Below, piece by piece: positions 28,449-37,449 of a stretch of DNA of 64,000 nt; position 1 is the first letter of the stretch; each line of letters starts with the position of its first letter. Both the position numbers and the translations under genes were made by a program. This DNA comes from Psychrobacter alimentarius. Lineage in GTDB: Bacteria; Pseudomonadota; Gammaproteobacteria; Pseudomonadales; Moraxellaceae. The DNA lies in contig NZ_CP014945.1 in NCBI RefSeq assembly GCF_001606025.1, positions 310,001 to 374,000 on the forward strand, given 5' to 3'. The notes below the pieces were generated by a model that was not told the DNA's origin, did no database searches, and was given only the letters and a program-made list of their open reading frames with translations.

Positions 28449-28508
28449 AGTGAGATTTTAGCGTGCTGTATTTGTTTCTCACGCGATTGTTGACTGCTGG
28501 ATAATGCC

Positions 28509-29987
28509 ATGCCTGATATGTTTCCTCATAAGCCCATCAATATCATTTATACAGGCGTCGCTGGTACGGGTAAAACCTACCGACTGCTACAAATCGCTAA
28601 AGAATATACCGATTATCTGCCTAAAACCAATTATGAGGATTTGCTGGTACAACTCTTACAAGAATTGAGCTGGCGCGAAGTAGTATGTTTGATATTTTTG
28701 GAGTTTCAATCCAGAAAGCAAGACTTGGTAAAAGTGCCTGAACTTGTCAATCATGAGTTTTATATTGCAAAAGCCTCACTAAATGCCCGTGACAATCACT
28801 TGAGAAACACGGCATGGGCGGTACTACAAACACACAGTCCTACTGACTCAAAAACAGTCGTTTCTAAAAATCGAGCCAGCCAAGCTTACTTTGATAAAGA
28901 TCATAGCGGCGCGTGGTATTTGTTGCCCGACAGCCTCACACTATTAGAGGATTTATCACAGCAGTTAGCCGAATTTCAGCAGGCGCAGCGTGACTGTCAT
29001 AAAAGTCAAGATCATCACTTTAGTCAGCAGCGGTTTAGTATGGTTAGCTTTCATCAAGCCTATGGTTATGAAGAGTTCGTGGAAGGGATTCGCCCCGTTA
29101 TGACAACCTCTCATTCCCATAAAGACAGTCATATACAGGCCAATAATATGCCTGCCCAAATGAGTTATGCTATCCAAGAAGGTGCATTTTTAAAGCTCTG
29201 TCAGCGCGCGGCTAACGACCCTGAGCAGCGTTATGCGGTGCTGATTGATGAGATCAATCGTGCCAATGTCTCACGAGTGTTTGGGGAGTTACTTAGTCTG
29301 ATTGAGCCAGATAAACGGGCCGGTATGCAAAATGCGATGACGGTCAATCTTGCCTATTCTGGACGTCCCTTTAGTTTGCCTGCTAACGTCGATATTTATG
29401 CCACGATGAATACGCAAGACCATTCGTTGGCACCGCTCGATATGGCGCTGCGTCGTCGTTTTCGTTTTGTAGATTGTCCACCGCAGCCTGAATTGTTGCC
29501 TATCATCAGTCTTAGCACAGAGGCACAAACTGATGATGCTGTAGAAACCATTGATTTGTCCAAATTATTGATGGGTTTAAACACTCGTATTACGCAAGTC
29601 TTAGGGTCAGAGGCTCAGCTCGGACATGCTTTTTTATGGTCGGTGAGCACCCTTGAACAGCTACAAATAGCGCTGTGTGAACAAGTTATTCCACAATTGG
29701 CACAAGCGGCAGGTGGACAAGTGGTCGTCTTACAGTATATTTTTAAAGATGAGCCGCAGCCGCTGAGTGCGCAGTTTATTCAAGACCATCAAGCGCTGAT
29801 AGACCATGGTGCAAGTCATCATATGGATAGCCAAAATAATAACGCTGCTCAGCATCCAATGTTTTCAGGACATAACGCTTTTCTGACGCAGTCGATGACT
29901 ACAGGTAATTATAGAATCAATACGGATCTCATCACCAAGACAGGCGAATTTGCCAAGCCTTTTGTCTATCAGCGTTTGTATGACTAA
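28509..29987 (+). CDS. mcrB: McrB-type AAA+ GTPase of a McrBC restriction system, with internal insertion
   Basis: Motor subunit of a modification-dependent (type IV) restriction system that translocates DNA and activates the McrC nuclease. 492 residues. Walker A GVAGTGKT lies at residues 16-23, so the N-terminal DNA-reading domain of E. coli McrB (about 160 residues) is absent. MVSFHQAYGYEEFVEGIRPV follows at about 178-197, Walker B VLIDEINRANVSRVFGELLS at about 241-260, and sensor/Arg-finger NTQDHSLAPLDMALRRRFRF at about 300-320. Between Walker A and FHQAYGYEEF there are about 155 residues against about 45 in E. coli. The extra part (LSWREVVCLIFLEF ... NTAWAVLQTHSPTDS ... YFDKDHSGAWYLLPD) reads like a winged helix and may be the substituted DNA reader. 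Confidence 0.85.
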   Translation: MPDMFPHKPINIIYTGVAGTGKTYRLLQIAKEYTDYLPKTNYEDLLVQLLQELSWREVVCLIFLEFQSRKQDLVKVPELVNHEFYIAKASLNARDNHLRNTAWAVLQTHSPTDSKTVVSKNRASQAYFDKDHSGAWYLLPDSLTLLEDLSQQLAEFQQAQRDCHKSQDHHFSQQRFSMVSFHQAYGYEEFVEGIRPVMTTSHSHKDSHIQANNMPAQMSYAIQEGAFLKLCQRAANDPEQRYAVLIDEINRANVSRVFGELLSLIEPDKRAGMQNAMTVNLAYSGRPFSLPANVDIYATMNTQDHSLAPLDMALRRRFRFVDCPPQPELLPIISLSTEAQTDDAVETIDLSKLLMGLNTRITQVLGSEAQLGHAFLWSVSTLEQLQIALCEQVIPQLAQAAGGQVVVLQYIFKDEPQPLSAQFIQDHQALIDHGASHHMDSQNNNAAQHPMFSGHNAFLTQSMTTGNYRINTDLITKTGEFAKPFVYQRLYD

Positions 29988-29999
29988 GGGTGTGTCGTA

Positions 30000-31547
30000 G
30001 TGATAAATAGCCAAGCGTCCTATCAGAATCCTACGTTGAGGCAAGCGAGTCGCACCCATATTGACGCGCTTACTATTAACAATCATGGCAATCGTGTCAT
30101 TACGGTGTTTGAGCATCAACGTCTGATAGCACAGGACTTTATACACAGCGCTGATTTTTATTGGCTGATGGCACAAGAGTTTGCAGTATTTACTATCAAG
30201 CGTAAGCAAGGGGCGTGGCAGTTAAAGGTTGGGCATTATATCGGTATCGTCTTACTACCGAGTGGCATGATGCTTGAGATATTGCCAAAGCTGGCGGCTG
30301 ATAATGAAAACCCTCGTAGGCAGCTACAACCTGGTCATACCGCCTCGCATCAAACCCAGATAGGAAAAACCCGTCAATGGGTGCAAAATATGTTGTCTGA
30401 TCTGACTCATGGTAGCGATCATCCTTACTCTAAGTTACCCAATACAAAAAATCTGGGTCAACTGAGTCATCATTTGACGGCTTTGCCCATAGCGACATTG
30501 CCACTGCCTGATTGGCTGATTGAGCAGTTCTTGCAGCGATTGATGCATTATCAACCCATCAAACATTATCAGTCACAGACGCATAATCAAGCTTCATTAC
30601 AAGGCCGTTTGCTCATCAAGGAGCAGCTGCGTCATAATAGTATGCAGCCACATAAATTTATGTGTGAGAGCAGCGTGTTAAATCAAGACATGCTAGGCAA
30701 TCGCTTGATTAAAAGTGCCTTGGTTTTATTGGCACCTATGTTTTCTAAATCTATGTCACTCAAATGCCTACAAGCGTGGCAAAAAGTGCCTATGCTGACC
30801 CAGCATGAGAGGCAGCAGCTAACATCGATTTACCAGCGAGCAAAGCGGCAGATCGAGATACAGCCACTACAAGCGAAGCAATTACAAGCGGCGCAGCAAT
30901 TATTAGACTTGGCATATTGGTTATTACAGCAGTCAGATATGGCAGCGGGTAATGGTATTGACCCAAAAAAAACCTCTAAGAATAATCTGTCACAACTGCG
31001 CTTGTGCCTGTTGATTGATATGAATCAAGCGTTTGAACAATGGGCAAGTCAGCGCATTGCATCGACATTTATGCAGGCAAGTAGCCAATATCGACCGTTG
31101 TACCAAACGCAGCGGGTTTGGCTCAGTGACGAAGAAGGGCAGGCATGCTTGTCCATTCGTCCAGATTTACTAATGTATGAGGCAGCCACTAGCCATGAGC
31201 ATTACCACAGTCAGAACCATAAAAACGATGTACCTAATGCGAAAGCGTTAAGGCGTTATAGTCATGTCATCGATATTAAATGGAAACCGCTATCCCATGC
31301 AGCTGCGATTAGCGCAAGTGATGCTTATCAATTGACAAGTTATGCGCAGGCGTATCAAGCACAGCAAGTGTGGCTGGTTTATCCTGTTCAAGATGATGAG
31401 CGGCACCCCATTGCACTCAAACAAGTACGGTATGAGAACGAAAGCGCCGATAATGAACCCTGTATTGCTCAGTTATGGCTTATGCCTTTCAATGTCCTGA
31501 CAGGGTCGATAAACAGCGACTTGCTTCCCGCATTAGATGTAGTATAA
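30000..31547 (+). CDS. mcrC: McrC-type PD-(D/E)xK nuclease subunit
   Basis: Nuclease partner of McrB. 515 residues from a GTG at 30000, 12 bases after the mcrB stop with AAGGG upstream. The N-terminal part (AVFTIKRKQGAWQLKVGHYIGIVLLPSGMMLEILPKL) is the beta-rich McrC N-terminal domain that stimulates McrB GTPase. The middle part (SLQGRLLIKEQLRHNSMQPHKFMCESSVLNQDMLGNRLIKSALVLL) is the helical family core. The catalytic site is RPDLLMY (Asp about 389) and VIDIKWKPL (Asp about 424, Lys about 426), followed by DAYQLTSYAQAY. All nuclease residues are present. Longer than E. coli McrC (348) owing to an extended middle. Confidence 0.88.
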   Translation: MINSQASYQNPTLRQASRTHIDALTINNHGNRVITVFEHQRLIAQDFIHSADFYWLMAQEFAVFTIKRKQGAWQLKVGHYIGIVLLPSGMMLEILPKLAADNENPRRQLQPGHTASHQTQIGKTRQWVQNMLSDLTHGSDHPYSKLPNTKNLGQLSHHLTALPIATLPLPDWLIEQFLQRLMHYQPIKHYQSQTHNQASLQGRLLIKEQLRHNSMQPHKFMCESSVLNQDMLGNRLIKSALVLLAPMFSKSMSLKCLQAWQKVPMLTQHERQQLTSIYQRAKRQIEIQPLQAKQLQAAQQLLDLAYWLLQQSDMAAGNGIDPKKTSKNNLSQLRLCLLIDMNQAFEQWASQRIASTFMQASSQYRPLYQTQRVWLSDEEGQACLSIRPDLLMYEAATSHEHYHSQNHKNDVPNAKALRRYSHVIDIKWKPLSHAAAISASDAYQLTSYAQAYQAQQVWLVYPVQDDERHPIALKQVRYENESADNEPCIAQLWLMPFNVLTGSINSDLLPALDVV

Positions 31548-31666
31548 TCACGCTACGGGCGATGGCATATCATGGCTGGTAAGGTTTTTTGGTTTCACGT
31601 ATTTTGATAAATGATGCGTATTTTTCAAATAATTGCGAATTATTTTAAATTAATTAAAAATAGGTG

Positions 31667-31695
31667 TTGACACAATCGGCTTTACCCCTTAATAT
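31667..31695 (+). promoter_or_regulatory. Sigma-70 promoter of the tRNA cluster
   Basis: Consensus TTGACA (31667-31672), 17-base spacer, TAATAT (31690-31695), 89 bases upstream of tRNA-Pro. This is the best sigma-70 promoter of the window. Confidence 0.85.
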
Positions 31696-31783
31696 GTGCA
31701 CCTCGATAGCGAGGAACATTAACAAGTTAGCGGCATTGCCAATAACCAGTTAGTCAACAAACTATCGTGATAATAGAGAATTT

Positions 31784-31860
<77 letters not shown>

Positions 31861-31871
31861 TCTATTTTAAG

Positions 31872-31891
31872 AGCCTTACAGGCTTTTTTTT
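31872..31891 (+). terminator. Terminator between tRNA-Pro and tRNA-Arg
   Basis: Short stem AGCCT-TAC-AGGCT followed by seven T, 11 bases after tRNA-Pro. The two tRNAs that follow must be expressed by read-through or from another promoter. Confidence 0.7.
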
Positions 31892-31954
31892 ATGTATAAT
31901 GATTTAGTTTAGAGTATTCCTTAAACTGATGTAATATATAAAAAGCCCCTAAGA

Positions 31955-32031
31955 GCGCCTGTAGCTCAGTTGGATAGAGCACCTGCCTTCTAAGTAGGTG
32001 GTCGCAGGTTCGAGCCCTGCCAGGCGCACCA
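31955..32031 (+). tRNA. tRNA-Arg(UCU)
   Basis: 77 bases including CCA. Acceptor stem GCGCCTG / CAGGCGC, anticodon loop CTTCTAA with anticodon TCT, T arm GCAGGTTCGAGCCCTGC. All arms pair. Confidence 0.97.
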
Positions 32032-32070
32032 TTTAGCCTGCATATTTTGCCAGTCCTTGGCAACAGTTAT

Positions 32071-32147
32071 GGCGGTTGTAGCTCAGTTGGTAGAGCCCCG
32101 GGTTGTGATCTCGGTTGTCGTGGGTTCGAGTCCCATCAGTCGCCCCA
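32071..32147 (+). tRNA. tRNA-His(GUG)
   Basis: 77 bases including the extra 5' G (-1) that pairs with C73, and CCA. Anticodon loop TTGTGAT with anticodon GTG, T arm GTGGGTTCGAGTCCCAT. The acceptor stem has two G-T pairs and the anticodon stem one. Confidence 0.95.
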
Positions 32148-32641
32148 TTTTTATTCTGCAAAAACTCCCCTTTATTTCTATCTTATTACATAATGTGCTA
32201 TTGTTATCAGCCTTTGCCATTTTTGGCATTTTCGCGTGTCTGATTGGTTTTACATTAAATTCAATATATTCGTATTTATGAATATAATAAGTATTTGCTT
32301 ATTTTCAATTTACTAATCTCCTTATGATTCGCTTTTATCATAGGTTCATAACGAGTGTTGCTGCATTTTTTTCTCATTATTTGACAATCACTTTCACACA
32401 AAGCAACAAACGGTCAAGTGTTGTATTAGAATAGAACGGTAACTCAATTGAATACCCATACTTTGTTAATTGATATAAGATTCAACCGCTACCATACGAG
32501 TCTTATCGAACTGGTGCAAAAATATAATGAAACATCATGTATTTAACATTGAGCGAGTTTAGGGCGGTAGCAATTAGTAGGTAGGTGTTTGCTTATTTTT
32601 TACAAGCTACTACTGACCTTGTACAACTAAGGAAGTGATTG
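32148..32641. other. Intergenic region tRNA-His/araC
   Basis: About 490 AT-rich bases. A TTGACA is present near 32382 but has no matching -10. No repeat, RNA gene or plausible open frame is recognised; an open frame at 32057-32281 merely runs through tRNA-His. Confidence 0.5.
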
Positions 32642-33574
32642 ATGGACGCATTAAGTGTATTGTTGCAAAACGTGCATTTGTTTGAAACCAAGTATTATCG
32701 TTTGAATGGTAATGGAAATTGGTCTTATTCTATTACCAGAAAGGATACCCTTTTATTTTACCTAGTCATGTCTGGAAGCTTTTGTATTGATGTTGGTAAT
32801 GGCCTAAGACAGGCACATGCTGGCGATATCATTATGATTCCCAATGCCTATCAGCATGTCAGTTACGCACTCAATCACAATGGCAATGATGCTAAACCGT
32901 TAGATGAGATGCTGACGCATTGTAAAGAGCACACGCTTGAAATCGATGGCGATGGTGAGCCCAATTCGTCTTTGATATTGATAGAATGCAAATATGATAA
33001 AGAGATGATTCGTCCTTTATTGTCTATGTTGCCGTCTATTTTGCCTGAGATTAATGATAAATCAGGCAGATTTGAAGTCATTGATGTTGAAATCAAGCTT
33101 CTGACGTTGGAGGCAGAGAGCGAGCGCATGGGCAAAACAGCCATTATCAATCATTGGGCAAGCATTATGATGATTGAATGTTTGCGTGTGTATATTGAAA
33201 AATTACCAGAGGCGACAGAGAATTGGCTAAAAGCCATGAAGGATCCTTTTTTGACCAAAGCGCTGGCAGCGATGCATGAAGCGCCGAGTCAAAACTGGAC
33301 CATCCATAGACTTGCTGAAACGGCAGGCATGTCACGCTCAAGCTTCGCGCAACGTTTTAAAGATACGGTTGGTGTGCCACCGCTGACGTATCTTATCGAT
33401 TACCGTTTACGGCTGGCAGCGCGGTATCTGCGCTTGCAACAAAACAGTATCAGTCGTATCAGTGAGCTTGTCGGGTATGCTTCTGACTCTACATTCAGCC
33501 AAGCATTTAAGCGTGTTTATGGCGTATCGCCAAAAGCGTACCGTCAGCAATATCGTCAACAAAACATCGCTTAG
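32642..33574 (+). CDS. AraC-family transcriptional regulator with cupin domain
   Basis: 310 residues from ATG 32642, with AAGGA eight bases upstream. The N-terminal half is a cupin (cupin_6 type: DTLLFYLVMSGSFCIDVG, HAGDIIMIPNAYQHVSYAL). The C-terminal part is a double helix-turn-helix: WTIHRLAETAGMSRSSFAQRFKDTVGVPPLTYLIDYRLRLAARYL, then ISRISELVGYASDSTFSQAFKRVYGVSPKAYRQ. Regulators of this type sense a small molecule in the cupin. Which genes it controls is not shown: the tRNA cluster lies on one side and an unknown gene plus gspF on the other. A strong terminator isolates it. Confidence 0.92.
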   Translation: MDALSVLLQNVHLFETKYYRLNGNGNWSYSITRKDTLLFYLVMSGSFCIDVGNGLRQAHAGDIIMIPNAYQHVSYALNHNGNDAKPLDEMLTHCKEHTLEIDGDGEPNSSLILIECKYDKEMIRPLLSMLPSILPEINDKSGRFEVIDVEIKLLTLEAESERMGKTAIINHWASIMMIECLRVYIEKLPEATENWLKAMKDPFLTKALAAMHEAPSQNWTIHRLAETAGMSRSSFAQRFKDTVGVPPLTYLIDYRLRLAARYLRLQQNSISRISELVGYASDSTFSQAFKRVYGVSPKAYRQQYRQQNIA

Positions 33575-33604
33575 CTAAGCACAATCAGATATCTTCCACT
33601 ATAG

Positions 33605-33646
33605 ACAGGCATTAAGGCAGTTACTGCGCCCTTAATGCCTGTTTTT
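33605..33646 (+). terminator. Rho-independent terminator after araC-type gene
   Basis: 13-bp perfect stem ACAGGCATTAAGG / CCTTAATGCCTGT with a 12-base loop and a run of five T. Confidence 0.93.
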
Positions 33647-33855
33647 GCATATACGCATGACTTTTTGATAAGGTTAGCAATCTGATTCTGACACGTGGTA
33701 TTTTGATGATGCACAGCTGACAATGTGTGTGTGTTCAGGTACTATGGAGGGATGAGTCATCTAGACAAAAATGTTTGTGAGCGCGCCATATTACTGATAG
33801 CGCTGTCTGATAGCATGATCTAGACGATGTTTATTTTTGCTGCTGATGGTACGTT

Positions 33856-34932
33856 ATGACTGAACCGACCGCAAAGCCAAACGCACACCCGAATAACCAA
33901 CAGGGCAATGCTGCGTCTGCCAAAGAACCAAGCAAGACGAGTGACAATCATACTGAGATAGAAAATAAGGACAATCAAGATTTGGTAGAGCCTTCGCCAA
34001 AGGGTCACATGACTGAAACACTCGATAAAGCGGCGTTATTGGCGCTATTTATATTACCAGATACTGAAGAACACATTACTGGACAAACCAGTGCTGAAAA
34101 TACCAAAGTTCGAGAAAGTGCAGAGTCATCTACTGCGCTGACTGAAAGTAGTATTGCTGAGCAACGAGTGGCGCTTTATCACACTCAACATGAGCGTACA
34201 CGGTTACTGTACCTCGCATCAGCTGCAATACGTCCCACTTATTTGGTCCAAACACTCAAATCGCAATTTGCAGAGTATCATCAATATCTACTCGCCCAGC
34301 AACTTGATAAGCGTGGTCTGATGGATACGGATGGATTGGATCGTTTGTGGCAGCAGCTGCACGTGGTCGATGATATCATCGCTGACATTGTACGCCATAT
34401 GCCAGCGCAGCAGCCAGCAGGGTGGCAACTCACTACTCAAGATGGACACAATCCACTGTGTTTTGCGACTGTCGGTAAGCTCAAACATGGCAAACCGATT
34501 CGAGATCAAGGCAGTTTAAATAGCTACGTACTCGGTCATTTTGGTGTGAGTAGCTTTACCTATGATCGCGGCTACTATATAGGGCATGTGGTTGGGTATT
34601 TATTCAGTTGCTATTTTTGCGCCCATCTGTCGATCAGTTATGGTGTCTCAGCGCTTGGTCAGCAAGTGATAGCAGATTATGACTATGCCAGTCTGGAAAC
34701 CCCGCATATGGTGAGACTGCTACAGGGGTTGGATGGTTATTGCAAAAAACGCATTTATCAACTGGCGGTTATTTGTGCACGTTTGAGTGTGTTTGCCAGT
34801 GATAAGCGTATCGAGAGAATGCTGATTGCAGAAGTCAATGATTTTGATAAGAAGTTGCAACAGCAGCATTTAGACGTCTTGTTATTACAAGGGTTAATGC
34901 CAGACAGTAATGATTCTACCCCACTTTTTTGA
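33856..34932 (+). CDS. Hypothetical protein upstream of gspF
   Basis: 358 residues, no family recognised. The first 110 are polar, Asn/Ser/Thr/Glu-rich and probably disordered (starting MTEPTAKPNAHPNNQQGNAA). The rest is a folded, largely helical region: LLYLASAAIRPTYLVQTLKSQF, LDRLWQQLHVVDDIIADIVRHMP, then a Tyr/Gly/Cys-rich segment SSFTYDRGYYIGHVVGYLFSCYFCAHLSISYGVSALGQQ, then helical VRLLQGLDGYCKKRIYQLAVICARLSVFASDK. There is no signal peptide, and the Gly/Tyr-rich segment is only weakly hydrophobic, so a cytoplasmic protein is most likely. It precedes gspF by 85 bases on the same strand and could be cotranscribed, but no link to secretion is shown by its sequence. Confidence 0.7.
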   Translation: MTEPTAKPNAHPNNQQGNAASAKEPSKTSDNHTEIENKDNQDLVEPSPKGHMTETLDKAALLALFILPDTEEHITGQTSAENTKVRESAESSTALTESSIAEQRVALYHTQHERTRLLYLASAAIRPTYLVQTLKSQFAEYHQYLLAQQLDKRGLMDTDGLDRLWQQLHVVDDIIADIVRHMPAQQPAGWQLTTQDGHNPLCFATVGKLKHGKPIRDQGSLNSYVLGHFGVSSFTYDRGYYIGHVVGYLFSCYFCAHLSISYGVSALGQQVIADYDYASLETPHMVRLLQGLDGYCKKRIYQLAVICARLSVFASDKRIERMLIAEVNDFDKKLQQQHLDVLLLQGLMPDSNDSTPLF

Positions 34933-35017
34933 ACATGCCATACGCTAGGTAAAGACTCTCTTAAAGCAGGCGCTTAAACCTGTACCTTTGTTTGTTGACC
35001 TTAGGATATTTGCTGCT

Positions 35018-36220
35018 ATGCCCGCTTATCATTTTAAAGCGCTTGACGATCGCGGCGGTGTCCAAAAAGGCTTGCTCGAGGGCGACTCTGCGCGGCAAGT
35101 GCGTCAGCAATTGCGTGACAAGCAGTGGACGCCTGTTGAAATCAGTGCAGTCAATGATCGACAAAGTAAACATAAAAGCCGCTACAAAAAACCCTCCGCT
35201 TATGAGTTGGCGTTACTCACACGCCAATTGTCTGTCTTATTGGCAGCTGGTATTCCGCTTGAAGAAACTTTAGCAGCGGTCGCCAAACAGTCTCCAAAAA
35301 CCCATATCAAATCGTTAATGCTGGCGGTACGCTCCCATGTGTTAGAAGGGCTTAGTTTGGCGCGGGCATTACAACAAGCGGCGAGCTTTCCACCTTTATA
35401 CATTGCCACTATTGCTGCTGGTGAAAAATCAGGACACTTGGACCTAATTCTCAACCAGTTGGCAGATTACACCGAAAATCGTTTTGCCTTGCAAAAAAAG
35501 ATTCAAGGCGCGATGGTTTATCCCATTGTACTGATGGTGATGGCCGTTGGGGTGATTATGGGTTTGATGAGCTTTGTGGTGCCCAAAATTGTCAAAGTGT
35601 TTGAGCAGTCTGAGCAAGCGTTGCCGCTGATTACTCAGGTGGTTTTGACGCTTTCAAACATTATCACCCAGTGGTGGTGGTTGATGCTCTTGGTATTGGG
35701 AAGTATGGCGTTTTTGTTTTATCGGTTTGCTCAGACCAATGCAGGCAAATTGACCATCGATAGTGTCGTGCTGAGATTGCCCATATTGGCACGATTGTCT
35801 AAAGGCCTCAATGCCGCACGCTTTGCCAGTACACTTGCCATATTGGTACGTTCAGGTGTGCCACTAATTGAAGCGCTACATATAGGCGCTGCCGTAACGA
35901 CCAATTTGCATATCAAGCAGACCATTATTGTGGCTGCTGATAGAGTGACTGAAGGCTCAAGCCTATCGAGTCAACTTGAAAAATCACCATATTTTCCACC
36001 AATGATGGTACAAATGATCAAAAGTGGTGAAAACTCAGGCGAGCTTGAAAACATGCTTAGTCGCGCAGCCAACATGCAGGAGGCTGAAGCCACTAACTTT
36101 ATCAGCACGCTACTGTCATTACTCGAGCCTTTAATGCTGGTACTGATGGGGGTTGTGGTAATGATTATTGTGATGGCGGTCATGCTACCGATCGTCAATA
36201 TGAACGATCTGGCAGGTTAG
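35018..36220 (+). CDS. gspF: Type II secretion inner-membrane protein GspF
   Basis: Platform protein of the type II secretion pseudopilus assembly. 400 residues from ATG 35018, with TTAGGA upstream. The N-terminal MPAYHFKALDDRGGVQKGLLEGDSARQVR is GspF-typical. Two T2SSF domains follow: LALLTRQLSVLLAAGIPLEETLAAVA ... AGEKSGHLDLILNQLADYTE, and FASTLAILVRSGVPLIEALHIGA ... MIKSGENSGELENMLSRAA. There are three membrane segments (about residues 165-195, 220-240, 370-395). The best guess is GspF rather than PilC because of the N-terminus and because gspG lies downstream. gspE is 8 kb away. Confidence 0.93.
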   Translation: MPAYHFKALDDRGGVQKGLLEGDSARQVRQQLRDKQWTPVEISAVNDRQSKHKSRYKKPSAYELALLTRQLSVLLAAGIPLEETLAAVAKQSPKTHIKSLMLAVRSHVLEGLSLARALQQAASFPPLYIATIAAGEKSGHLDLILNQLADYTENRFALQKKIQGAMVYPIVLMVMAVGVIMGLMSFVVPKIVKVFEQSEQALPLITQVVLTLSNIITQWWWLMLLVLGSMAFLFYRFAQTNAGKLTIDSVVLRLPILARLSKGLNAARFASTLAILVRSGVPLIEALHIGAAVTTNLHIKQTIIVAADRVTEGSSLSSQLEKSPYFPPMMVQMIKSGENSGELENMLSRAANMQEAEATNFISTLLSLLEPLMLVLMGVVVMIIVMAVMLPIVNMNDLAG

Positions 36221-36629
36221 CAAATGGCCAATATCACATCTGATTTATTGCCGCTCTGCCTCTATTAGAAAATAGATTCATTGCTTATCTGATTTTCTAC
36301 CTATCTTTTATTACCTCTATCTTGCTAAATCTTGTGTTAGCTTTCTTAAGATTTGCTTACTGTAGTATATTTTTGATTCACACACTTTTTTGCTACTTTA
36401 ACTACCGCTATAAAGCTATAGTAAACGCGAACGCAAACTTGCTTTTAGTGGGCGTGTTTTATTGTGACGGTTGTTCATAGTAGACGCTACTAACAATCCA
36501 CTGGCAGCGCTGGATAAAACCAAAATCATGGTTTATAGTGATAATTGTTTCAATCCTCATTATGATGATGCTAATGAGTGCGACTTGGACGCTACTTTTA
36601 CTATGTATACAACCGTGATGACAAAAGTT
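36221..36629. other. Intergenic or leader region gspF/gspG
   Basis: About 400 bases, AT-rich, with no clear promoter, repeat or RNA. It is open in the gspG frame from 36471 onward, so the gspG protein might start earlier than annotated, but there is no good ribosome binding site for any candidate. Confidence 0.45.
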
Positions 36630-37163
36630 ATGACTGACACAAACCATGTAAATACGATGCCAAAGCCCACCGTTAATACTGCCAAAATTCAGGTAAACGA
36701 TGTGAGCGATAATAAAACCGTTTTTAAGCAACGCCGTTTAGTAAGCCGATCCAATCAGTCAGGGTTTACCCTTATTGAGATTATGGTGGTCATTGTTATT
36801 TTGGCCATTCTTGCGGGTTTAGTGGTACCAAAGGTAGTTGGGCAGAGTGATAAAGCGCGCGTTAAAACGACTGAGACTGCGCTGGCTACTGTTTCAAATG
36901 CGCTCGATATGTATAAGGTGGATAATTCACGTTATCCGACCACAGCACAAGGGCTTGAAGCGCTGACTACGCCACCCGCCGAGGCCAAAAACTATCCGGA
37001 TGGTGGCTATATCAAAGGCGGTTATCCAACCGATGGCTGGGAAAACGAACTGCAATATGTAGCACCAGGCGGTGAAGGTCGACCTTACGATTTATTTTCA
37101 TTGGGGGCAGATGGTCAGCAGGGCGGTGAAGGTCAAGATGCTGATATTTATGCCACGTTATAA
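36630..37163 (+). CDS. gspG: Type II secretion major pseudopilin GspG
   Basis: Main subunit of the type II secretion pseudopilus. The mature part begins after the prepilin peptidase site [28 protein letters not shown], followed by GspG-typical DKARVKTTETALATVSNALDMYKVDNSRYPTTAQGLEALTTPP, DGWENELQYVAPG and the Ca-site end DLFSLGADGQQGGEGQDADIYA. The leader is abnormal: about 44 residues even from the Met at 36630, against about 6-10 in most GspG. Other in-frame starts are 36471 (TTG), 36528, 36603, 36618 and 36657, none with a good ribosome binding site. Start is therefore uncertain. Confidence 0.88.
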   Translation: MTDTNHVNTMPKPTVNTAKIQVNDVSDNKTVFKQRRLVSRSNQSGFTLIEIMVVIVILAILAGLVVPKVVGQSDKARVKTTETALATVSNALDMYKVDNSRYPTTAQGLEALTTPPAEAKNYPDGGYIKGGYPTDGWENELQYVAPGGEGRPYDLFSLGADGQQGGEGQDADIYATL

Positions 37164-37255
37164 ATTTTAGACTCGTCAATGCTAAAAAGGTTTGCAGCAA
37201 AGGCTTTCTGATATGTGGCTTGTTTGCTGACTCAGTCATTTCTGACAATCGCTAT

Positions 37256-37291
37256 ACATCAACCAATCATACGTTATTGGTTGATGTTTTT
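37256..37291 (+). terminator. Rho-independent terminator after gspG
   Basis: 12-bp perfect stem ACATCAACCAAT / ATTGGTTGATGT, 8-base loop, then five T. It lies about 90 bases after gspG and about 160 bases before the next gene. Confidence 0.93.
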
Positions 37292-37449
37292 ATCGGTAGA
37301 TAAAATAAGCGCCATTTCATATATTCTTGCGTATTAGGACAGTCCCATTCCTATCAGCTTTTAGGCGTTGATGCCAACTACCTCGCTATTGCCAGAGTAG
37401 TTAGGCCTTAACCAACCGTCATTGTAAGTAGACATTAAGGTAGTTACTC

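Larger units (their letters stand above)
27975..28508. other. Intergenic region upstream of the McrBC pair
   Basis: 534 bases between a minus-strand and a plus-strand gene. It contains a diverged repeat copy (28075-28117), two inverted near-palindromes (28318-28329 and 28380-28391) and a perfect -10 hexamer TATAAT at 28443-28448. No gene is seen. Confidence 0.55.

Noticed and set aside
32057..32281. 74-codon open frame
   Set aside because: It runs through tRNA-His and begins inside the spacer; the protein has no recognisable features.
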